Shown: piece after piece, positions 6,675 through 12,239 of the stretch
Layout of the letters: the number at the start of each line of letters is the position of its first letter
Numbering within the stretch: position 1 is the first letter of the stretch
From: an uncultured Collinsella sp.
GTDB taxonomy: Bacteria > Actinomycetota > Coriobacteriia > Coriobacteriales > Coriobacteriaceae
NCBI GenBank assembly: GCA_900554595.1
Contig: USHZ01000027.1
Coordinates: 1-14,797 of the forward strand
Reading direction: 5' to 3'
DNA: 14,797 nt
Notes under the pieces: model-generated
The model's input: the letters and a program-made list of their open reading frames with translations, nothing else
Database searches by the model: none
What the model was told of the DNA's origin: nothing
Translations under genes and position numbers: made by a program

Positions 6675-7967
6675 GTGCTCGCACCTCATATCTCTGTTGT
6701 CAACCTCGGTTGTCGTGTCAACCGGGTTGAGTCCGACCGTATTACTGCCGATCTTATGCGCCTGGGTTTTGCAATGGTGGAGCCTCAGGATGCAGAACTG
6801 ATTGTTATCAATACCTGTGCCGTGACGGGGGAGGCCGAGGCCAAGACCCGTAAGGCCGTCCGCCATGCGCTGGCCTATCCGGGCGAGCCTTACGTGGTCG
6901 TAACCGGCTGCGTCGTCAACTTGCATCCCGAGGAGCTGCTAGAGCTCTCCGATCGCGTGATCGCCGAACCGTCCAAGATTGACGTCGCCGAGCGCGTCTG
7001 CGATGTGTTGGGTGTCGAATCCGATAGCGTGCCCGCCTGCAGCGATAGCGACGTGGTCGATGCGCTCGGTCGTTCGCGGCTGGGCGTGAAGATCCAGGAC
7101 GGCTGCAACCACCGCTGCGCCTATTGCATCGTGTGGAAGGCCCGCGGCCCCGAGCGTTCCGTGCCCGTCGAGTCCGTGCTCGAACAGGTGCGTGAAGCCC
7201 AGGAGGCCGGCGTGCCCGAGGTCGTGCTGACCGGCGTGAATCTGGGTGCCTATGACGGCAAGAGCACGACCGACGAACATGTCGAGATCGATGAGCTGCT
7301 CCAGGCCATCATGGAGCGCACCGAGATCGCCCACGTGCGCATCTCCTCGGTGGAGCCCATGGATATTTCCGAGCGCATGCTCAAGGTGATGGCTCGCTAT
7401 CCGAAGCGCATCGCGCCGTTCTTGCACCTGCCCGTGCAGTCTGGCTGCACGGCGACGCTGCATCGCATGGGTCGTCCCTATAGTGCCGAGGCCTTTGAGG
7501 ATACGGTGCGCATGATTCGCGCCAACCTGCCACAGGCTGCACTTTCGTGCGACGTTATCGTCGGTTTTCCTGGTGAGACGGACGAGGAGTTCGAGGAGTC
7601 GCTGGCGCTGTGCCGTCGCGTGGGCTTTTCGCGCATGCACGTGTTCCGCTATAGCAAGCGCCCCGGCACCCTCGCCGCCGACATGCCCGACCAGGTACCG
7701 CCTGAGGTCATGGCCGAGCGCAGCCGTCGCATGCGCGCGGCGGCTCAGGAGCTCGCTGTTGCCGATGCCCGCCGTCGCGTGGGCACCGTCGAGCGCGCCG
7801 TGCTTGAGTATGGTGACAATTTGACGCTCGGTTCGTTCCATCATGCCCGTCTTGATGATACCTGTGGACTCACAGCCCCGTGCCTGCTCGATGTTGCTAT
7901 CATCGGAGTCGATGATTCCGGCTTGGTCCATGCACGCAGGGAGGTTCATGGAAGCCTCGAAGATTAG
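6675..7967 (+). CDS. mtaB: tRNA t6A37 methylthiotransferase MtaB
   Basis: This 430-residue radical SAM methylthiotransferase probably converts t6A37 to ms2t6A in ANN-decoding tRNAs. The N-terminal UPF0004 domain carries cluster ligands Cys13 (NLGCRVN), Cys48 (NTCAVT) and Cys79 (TGCV). The radical SAM motif CNHRCAYC supplies Cys144, Cys148 and Cys151. LTGVNLGAYD and HLPVQSGC are typical family segments. A C-terminal TRAM-like domain (VGTVERAVLEYGDN onward) binds tRNA. NLGCRVN, in place of MiaB-type TLGCQMN, and the overall size favour MtaB over MiaB or RimO. The GTG start lies 5 nt after AAGGAG (6664-6669), which overlaps the dnaJ stop. The last 20 nt overlap phoH, so the two are probably translationally coupled. 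Confidence 0.9.
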   Translation: MLAPHISVVNLGCRVNRVESDRITADLMRLGFAMVEPQDAELIVINTCAVTGEAEAKTRKAVRHALAYPGEPYVVVTGCVVNLHPEELLELSDRVIAEPSKIDVAERVCDVLGVESDSVPACSDSDVVDALGRSRLGVKIQDGCNHRCAYCIVWKARGPERSVPVESVLEQVREAQEAGVPEVVLTGVNLGAYDGKSTTDEHVEIDELLQAIMERTEIAHVRISSVEPMDISERMLKVMARYPKRIAPFLHLPVQSGCTATLHRMGRPYSAEAFEDTVRMIRANLPQAALSCDVIVGFPGETDEEFEESLALCRRVGFSRMHVFRYSKRPGTLAADMPDQVPPEVMAERSRRMRAAAQELAVADARRRVGTVERAVLEYGDNLTLGSFHHARLDDTCGLTAPCLLDVAIIGVDDSGLVHARREVHGSLED

Positions 7968-8934
7968 ACTTACCGTTCCCGAGGGTATCGACCCCTCGCG
8001 CGTTTTGGGCGCCGGCGACGGCGTCCTTCGTGCACTCGAGAACTTGGTACGCGCCCATGTGGTCGCCCGCGGTGACAGCGTTGCCGTGAGCGGCGATCCG
8101 GACGAGGTCGAGCTGGTCGCGCGTTTTTTCGAGCATGCCTTTCGTGAGGCTGCTGCCGGGCGCACGCTTTCTCCCGATGATGTCTCGCGCTGTCTGGCCG
8201 TTCTGCGCGACGGCGAGCATGATGCCTCGTCGCTGCGCGATGACGTGCTGCTATCGTATCGCGGTCGCGTCATCCGCCCCAAGACGCTCGGTCAAAAGCG
8301 CTATGTGGATGCTATCCGCTCTTCGACCATCGCGTTTGGCCTCGGTCCCGCCGGTACCGGTAAAACCTATCTGGCCATGGCGCTCGCCGTTGCCGCGCTC
8401 AAGCGCCATGAGGTAGGCCGCCTGATCCTGACGCGCCCGGTTGTCGAGGCGGGGGAGAACCTGGGCTTTTTGCCCGGCACCCTCGAGGAAAAGATCGACC
8501 CGTATATGCGCCCGCTCTATGATGCCCTCTTTGACATGATGGATCGCGAACGCACCGATGAGCTTATGGAGCGCGGCGTGATCGAGATTGCCCCGCTCGC
8601 CTACATGCGTGGTCGAACGCTGAGTGATGCCTTTGTGGTGCTCGATGAGGCACAAAACACGACGCCCGAGCAGATGAAGATGTTCCTGACGCGTTTGGGC
8701 TTTAATTCCAAGTTCGTGATTACCGGCGACCTGAGCCAGCGTGACCTGGTGGGTCGTCGCGGCGGTCTTGCCGATGTCGAAAGGATTTTGGGTCGCGTCA
8801 ACGATGTGACGTTTTCTCACCTGGAGCGCGCCGATGTGGTGCGCCATGCCCTGGTGGGCCGTATCGTTGAGGCCTATGATGCATACGACGACGCGCGCGA
8901 GCGGCGCGCACACGATCGAAAGGAGTCCCGTTGA
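7948..8934 (+). CDS. phoH: PhoH-family ATPase (YbeZ-like)
   Basis: This 328-residue protein belongs to the PhoH/YbeZ family of ATPases, probably RNA helicase-like and partnered with YbeY in rRNA processing. The Walker A motif GPAGTGKT is at 133-140 and Walker B VVLDEAQN ends at 230-237. The stretches TRPVVEAGENLGFLPG and ITGDLSQRDL are diagnostic of the family. The N-terminal 100 residues form the KH-like region found in YbeZ proteins. The open frame extends upstream inside mtaB. ATG 7948 is chosen because GGGAGG (7939-7944) precedes it and MEASKIRLTVPEG begins like family members. The spacing is short (3 nt), so the ATG at 7930 remains a weaker alternative. It overlaps mtaB by 20 nt and ybeY by 4 nt. 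Confidence 0.92.
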   Translation: MEASKIRLTVPEGIDPSRVLGAGDGVLRALENLVRAHVVARGDSVAVSGDPDEVELVARFFEHAFREAAAGRTLSPDDVSRCLAVLRDGEHDASSLRDDVLLSYRGRVIRPKTLGQKRYVDAIRSSTIAFGLGPAGTGKTYLAMALAVAALKRHEVGRLILTRPVVEAGENLGFLPGTLEEKIDPYMRPLYDALFDMMDRERTDELMERGVIEIAPLAYMRGRTLSDAFVVLDEAQNTTPEQMKMFLTRLGFNSKFVITGDLSQRDLVGRRGGLADVERILGRVNDVTFSHLERADVVRHALVGRIVEAYDAYDDARERRAHDRKESR

Positions 8935-9440
8935 GTGTATTGATCAGCAACGATGCCGAGCTCGATACGCTGCTCGATGCCCAGGAGGTGGAGCACATCT
9001 GCTCAGTTGTGCTTGCCGCCGAGGGTGTTGAGCGTGAGGTAGAGATTTCCCTTTCGTATGTCGATGAGGACGAGATGCACGAGCTCAACCTTGAGTGGCG
9101 TGGTATCGATCGCACGACCGACGTGCTCTCGTTTGAATGCGACTCGGCCTTTGACGAGGACATTCCCGCCGACGAGACGCTCGAGCTCGGCGATATTATC
9201 CTGGCCCCGCAGGTTATTGCCCGCCAGGCCCCCGGCTTTGGCAACAGCCCCGCGGATGAGTGCCGACTGATGCTCGTGCACGGAATGCTGCACCTGCTGG
9301 GCTACGACCACATCGAGGACGATGAGGCCGAGGTCATGGAGGCGCGCGAGGATGCCATCCTGCGCGACCTCGCGCTTGAGCGCGGCGAGGACCCCAAACT
9401 CGTCCACGTCGGCCCCATAACCAATCATGCCCACGACTAG
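8931..9440 (+). CDS. ybeY: Endoribonuclease YbeY (rRNA maturation factor)
   Basis: This 169-residue YbeY is a metal-dependent single-strand endoribonuclease needed for 16S rRNA 3'-end maturation and ribosome quality control. The zinc site HGMLHLLGYDH has His117, His121 and His127 (H-x3-H-x5-H), and RTTDVLSFE is the other family signature. The start is TTG at 8931. AAAGGAG at 8919-8925 is 5 nt before it, and TTGA overlaps the phoH stop, a classic coupling arrangement. The phoH-ybeY-dgkA-era order is widely conserved and fits a ribosome-assembly operon. The C-terminal 25 residues beyond the fold are acidic, then end in PITNHAHD. Confidence 0.95.
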   Translation: MSVLISNDAELDTLLDAQEVEHICSVVLAAEGVEREVEISLSYVDEDEMHELNLEWRGIDRTTDVLSFECDSAFDEDIPADETLELGDIILAPQVIARQAPGFGNSPADECRLMLVHGMLHLLGYDHIEDDEAEVMEAREDAILRDLALERGEDPKLVHVGPITNHAHD

Positions 9441-9449
9441 GAGCCATTT

Positions 9450-9827
9450 ATGATTCCCGGATCGAACAAGGACCATCCGTCCTTTTTAAAGTCGTTCTCA
9501 TACGCGATGGAGGGCTTCGTCACCGCCGTCAAGACCGAGCGCAATATCAAGGTCATGCTCGTGGCGGGCGTGTGCACCGTCATTGCCGGCTGCATCGTGG
9601 GGCTCGATATTGCCGAGTGGGCTACGGTCATCATCTGCTGCGGCCTGGTGATTCACGGCGAGTTGTGCAATACCGCCATGGAGGCGATTGTCGACCTGGC
9701 GACCCAGGAGCTGCATCCGTTGGCCAAGCGCGCGAAGGATATCGCCGCTGCCTCTGTATACGTTCTTTCCATTACCGCCGCGATCGTGGGCTTGCTTGTC
9801 TTTGCCCACGCGCTCGACTTTATTTAG
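9450..9827 (+). CDS. dgkA: Diacylglycerol/undecaprenol kinase, DgkA family
   Basis: This 125-residue small integral membrane kinase belongs to the DgkA family. After an N-terminal amphipathic region (FSYAMEGFVTAVKTERN) come three hydrophobic segments: about 34-52, 55-70 and 103-122. The active-site stretch HGELCNTAMEAIVDL provides Glu71, Asn74 and Glu78, with the same spacing as the catalytic Glu/Asn/Glu of E. coli DgkA, and AKRAKDIAAASV completes the family pattern. In Gram-positive bacteria the usual substrate is undecaprenol, so a role in recycling the cell-wall lipid carrier is likely; diacylglycerol is the alternative. The start ATG has AGGAG 6 nt upstream, and that site overlaps the ybeY stop. 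It stands between ybeY and era, as in many Firmicutes, but without the cdd gene often found there. Confidence 0.93.
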   Translation: MIPGSNKDHPSFLKSFSYAMEGFVTAVKTERNIKVMLVAGVCTVIAGCIVGLDIAEWATVIICCGLVIHGELCNTAMEAIVDLATQELHPLAKRAKDIAAASVYVLSITAAIVGLLVFAHALDFI

Positions 9828-9839
9828 AAAGGGATTCCC

Positions 9840-10910
9840 ATGTCCGACAATATGCAGCCTACCGATGAAGTTTTGGATGACGAGGTCCTGGACGAGGCTG
9901 AAGGTGCCGATTCGTTTGACGAGGTCGAGGAGTTCGACCCGTTTGAGGGTATGAGCGACGAGGAACTCGATGCCCTGTGCGACGAGGATGAGAGCCTCGC
10001 GGGCTTTGGCGACGTGGAACCCGGTTTCCGTAGCGGCTTTGTGGCCCTGGTCGGTCGCCCCAACGCCGGCAAGTCCACGCTGCTCAACGCCTGTTACGGC
10101 AAGAAGGTCGCCATCACCTCTCCGGTGGCCCAGACGACCCGCCGCCGTATGCGCGCCGTGGTCAACCGCCCCGGTTACCAGCTGGTCTTCGTTGACACGC
10201 CGGGTATCCACAAGCCCAAGGACGGCTTGGGCTCCGAGCTCAACAAGAGCGCGTTGTTCGAACTGAACGATGTCGATGTCGTCGCGTTTCTGATCGACGC
10301 CACCAAACCCATCGGCAGGGGAGACGCCTGGGTTGCCGAGCGCGTCAAGAGCGCCCGTTCCAAAAAGGTCCTGGTGCTCACGAAGGCCGACGAGGCCGAT
10401 CCCGCCCAGGTTATGGAGCAGCTCAAGGCCGCTCACGAGTTTATGGAATACGACGACGAGATCGTGACGTCGTCGGTCAAGAACTTCAACGTCGATGCGT
10501 TTATCGAGACCGTCGCTCGCTTTTTGCCCGAGGGCCCGCGCTGGTTCCCCGAGGACATGGGCACCGACGCGTCCGACGAGACCCTCGTGGCCGAGTTTGT
10601 GCGCGAGAAGGTCCTGCGTCGCACCCGCGACGAGATCCCTCACTCCGTGGGCGTCATCTGTGACGCGCTCGAGCAGACTAAGAAGGTCCTGCGCGTGCAC
10701 GCCACGATTTACGTCGAGCGTGAGGGGCAGAAGGGCATCATCATCGGCAAGGGCGGCGAGATGATCAAGCATATCGGTATCGATGCCCGTCGTGACCTTG
10801 AGCGCATCTTTGGCACTCAGGTCTTTTTGGAGCTCGACGTGAAGGTCAAGGCCGGCTGGCGCGATGACGAGGCGCAGATCCGCCGCTTTGGCTACAATGC
10901 TGAAGATTAA
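9840..10910 (+). CDS. era: GTPase Era with an acidic N-terminal extension
   Basis: This 356-residue Era is a GTPase that binds the 3' end of 16S rRNA during 30S assembly. G1 GRPNAGKST is at 72-80, G2 TSPVAQTTRRR follows at about 93-103, G3 is DTPGIHKP (119-126), and G4 is TKAD. The C-terminal KH domain holds GIIIGKGGEMIKHIG. Most Era proteins are about 300 residues long with G1 near residue 15. Here the first 60 or so residues are extra: 26 of the first 60 are Asp or Glu, and no Lys or Arg occurs before Arg64. The start ATG has AAAGGG (9828-9833) upstream and lies 12 nt after dgkA. The extension uses the same codons as the rest of the gene, and no internal start has a better ribosome binding site, so it is probably translated. 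Confidence 0.94.
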   Translation: MSDNMQPTDEVLDDEVLDEAEGADSFDEVEEFDPFEGMSDEELDALCDEDESLAGFGDVEPGFRSGFVALVGRPNAGKSTLLNACYGKKVAITSPVAQTTRRRMRAVVNRPGYQLVFVDTPGIHKPKDGLGSELNKSALFELNDVDVVAFLIDATKPIGRGDAWVAERVKSARSKKVLVLTKADEADPAQVMEQLKAAHEFMEYDDEIVTSSVKNFNVDAFIETVARFLPEGPRWFPEDMGTDASDETLVAEFVREKVLRRTRDEIPHSVGVICDALEQTKKVLRVHATIYVEREGQKGIIIGKGGEMIKHIGIDARRDLERIFGTQVFLELDVKVKAGWRDDEAQIRRFGYNAED

Positions 10911-10922
10911 GCCCCGGCGTTC

Positions 10923-11672
10923 ATGGCAGGCTCTCGCACATATCGCACAAAGGTGCTCGTCCTCGACAAGACGAAGCTCAAGGAAACCGACCTGATCTTG
11001 ACGATGCTCGACGAACGGGGGCGGCAGGTGCGTGCCGTGGCTAAGGGCGCACGTAAGCCTGGCGGTCGCCTTGCGGCCCGCTGCGAGCTCTTCTGCACCG
11101 TTGATATGCTGTTGGCGCATGGTCGCTCGCTCGACGTGGTTTCTCAGGCGGAGCTTATGGAGGCGCCGCTCGGTGCCGCTCCTGACTACGAGACGACCTG
11201 TGCCGCCAGCGCGATTGCCGAGGTCGCGCGTGTGTGCTCGTTCGAGGATGCCGAGGATCCATTTACCTTTGCCATCACGCAGCGGGCGCTCACGCTTATC
11301 GGCGGCGGGCTCGACTCGGCACATATGGACCTGCTCGTGGCGGCTTTTGTCTTTAAGCTGCTGTCGCACGTTGGCTACCGACCCGATTTCTCGGCATGCG
11401 TCTCGTGCGGCGATCCCATGCTCTCGTATTTCTCGGCCCAAGCCGGCGGGCTTCTGTGCGGGTCATGCGCGTCGAGCATTCCGGGTGCCGAGCTGGTGTC
11501 GACCGGCGAGGTCGCATGGCTGCGCGCTCTGATGTCCATGACGTTCGATGAGCTCATGGCCGAGCGAATCGATCCGCATACGGCTGCTTTTTTGCTGGGG
11601 CTTTCGCATGTTTGGGCCGCCACGCACACCGATCAGCGGCTCCGTGCGATGGAATTCATGTTGGGTCGGTGA
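10923..11672 (+). CDS. recO: DNA repair protein RecO
   Basis: This 249-residue RecO is a mediator that, with RecR, loads RecA on SSB-coated single-stranded DNA and anneals complementary strands in RecF-pathway repair. The N-terminal OB fold (TYRTKVLVLDKTKLKETD, then RAVAKGARKPGGRLAARCE) and helical middle match the family. A zinc site has Cys159 and Cys162 (CVSC) and Cys179 and Cys182 (CGSC). The ATG follows the era stop by 12 nt without a recognisable Shine-Dalgarno sequence, so coupling to era is likely. era-recO adjacency is common. No terminator follows; the next transcript's promoter begins some 20 nt after the stop. Confidence 0.92.
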   Translation: MAGSRTYRTKVLVLDKTKLKETDLILTMLDERGRQVRAVAKGARKPGGRLAARCELFCTVDMLLAHGRSLDVVSQAELMEAPLGAAPDYETTCAASAIAEVARVCSFEDAEDPFTFAITQRALTLIGGGLDSAHMDLLVAAFVFKLLSHVGYRPDFSACVSCGDPMLSYFSAQAGGLLCGSCASSIPGAELVSTGEVAWLRALMSMTFDELMAERIDPHTAAFLLGLSHVWAATHTDQRLRAMEFMLGR

Positions 11673-11693
11673 TGATACGCAGGCGCGCGCCGC

Positions 11694-11705
11694 TTGTGGT
11701 AACAT
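11694..11705 (+). promoter_or_regulatory. Candidate rpsO promoter (-10 TAACAT)
   Basis: TTGTGGTAACAT ends in the -10-like hexamer TAACAT at 11700-11705, preceded by GG as in the other GGTA-type elements of this window. Transcription would start near 11712 and give a leader of about 100 nt before rpsO. A -35 box is not evident. Confidence 0.45.
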
Positions 11706-11810
11706 ACCGACCTGTTGGTACCTCGACCTTGGATGTTCGCTCCACCGGCGGCTTCCCAGTCCGAGGCGAATAGAGTCGCCCGCGGGCGACGCGAAACGAA
11801 AGGTGAAACA
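11706..11810 (+). promoter_or_regulatory. Structured leader of rpsO, possible S15 autoregulatory element
   Basis: The roughly 100 nt between the promoter and the rpsO ATG can fold. The clearest element is a perfect 6-bp hairpin, GTCGCC (11775-11780), loop CGCG, GGCGAC (11785-11790), ending 7 nt before the Shine-Dalgarno region GAAAGGTGA (11798-11806). A further helix could pair TTCGC near 11735 with GCGAA at 11766-11770. S15 represses its own translation through leader RNA structures in several phyla. Whether this one binds S15 is inference from position and foldability. Confidence 0.45.
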
Positions 11811-12089
11811 ATGACTGTTTCCAAAGAGCGCAAGGCGGAGCTGACCGCCCAGTTCGGTAACTCCCCGGTCGATACCGGTAACCCCAAGGTTCAGGTCGCC
11901 ATCCTGTCCGAGCGCATCAAGGAGCTGACCGAGCACATGAAGTCCCACCAGAAGGACTTCCACACCCGTCGTGGCCTGCTCATGCTCGTTGGCCGTCGTC
12001 GTCGTCTTCTCTCCTACATCAAGAAGAACGACATCGTCGAGTACCGTGAGCTCATCAAGGCTCTGGGCATCCGCGACAACATCCAGTAA
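11811..12089 (+). CDS. rpsO: 30S ribosomal protein S15
   Basis: This complete 92-residue S15 is a primary 16S rRNA-binding protein of the central domain that also contributes to a subunit bridge. Typical segments are FGNSPVDTGNPKVQVAILSERI, DFHTRRGLLMLVGRRRRLLSYIKK and the C-terminal helix ending in ALGIRDNIQ, all in the usual order. An upstream in-frame extension to 11715 is rejected because it lies in the leader and is not S15-like. ATG 11811 has GAAAGGTGA at 11798-11806. Codons are strongly biased to the preferred set, as expected for a highly expressed gene. rpsO is followed by its own terminator and then pnp, the same order as in many bacteria. Confidence 0.98.
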   Translation: MTVSKERKAELTAQFGNSPVDTGNPKVQVAILSERIKELTEHMKSHQKDFHTRRGLLMLVGRRRRLLSYIKKNDIVEYRELIKALGIRDNIQ

Positions 12090-12104
12090 GGATTTGTACA
12101 TGCT

Positions 12105-12136
12105 AAGAGCGTCCTGCGCAGCGGGGCGCTCTTTTT
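12105..12136 (+). terminator. Rho-independent terminator after rpsO
   Basis: The arms 12105-12117 and 12121-12133 form a 13-bp stem (AAGAGCG... paired with ...CGCTCTT, two G-T wobbles) with loop GCA. T residues run from 12132 to 12136. It lies 16 nt after the rpsO stop and separates rpsO from pnp, possibly with partial read-through since no strong pnp promoter is visible. Confidence 0.9.
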
Positions 12137-12239
12137 GTGTAAGGGCGTGAACAATCACGCTCTGAAGCGTGGCGGGGGCAGGGGGCCCGCGTCACATGAG
12201 AAGCCCGCAGGCAAGGGGCCTGTGGGGTAAAGGAGAAAA
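12137..12239 (+). promoter_or_regulatory. pnp leader with two hairpins
   Basis: Two stems stand between the rpsO terminator and pnp. The first has arms 12142-12150 and 12155-12163 (9 bp, one wobble, loop ACAA). The second has arms 12204-12212 and 12218-12226 (CCCGCAGGC / GCCTGTGGG, 9 bp, one wobble) and ends 2 nt before the Shine-Dalgarno sequence AAAGGAG (12229-12235). In E. coli the pnp leader hairpin is cut by RNase III and PNPase represses its own synthesis. A similar control here is suggested only by position. I see no clear promoter hexamers in this stretch. Confidence 0.5.

Noticed and set aside
9498..11441. 647-codon open frame on the - strand across dgkA, era and recO
   Set aside because: All three genes happen to share the same frame and the antisense frame is in register with their codons, so the same codon bias keeps it open. 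It crosses three clear genes and has no gene-like start.
11682..11691. GGCGCGCGCC palindrome after recO as a terminator
   Set aside because: It is a 10-nt palindrome without a loop or a T-run, and a promoter-like element follows directly. It is more likely chance in GC-rich DNA.
11715..11810. N-terminal extension of rpsO
   Set aside because: The frame is open upstream to 11715, but the sequence is not S15-like, lies in the leader, and the Shine-Dalgarno site is at 11798-11806 just before the normal start.
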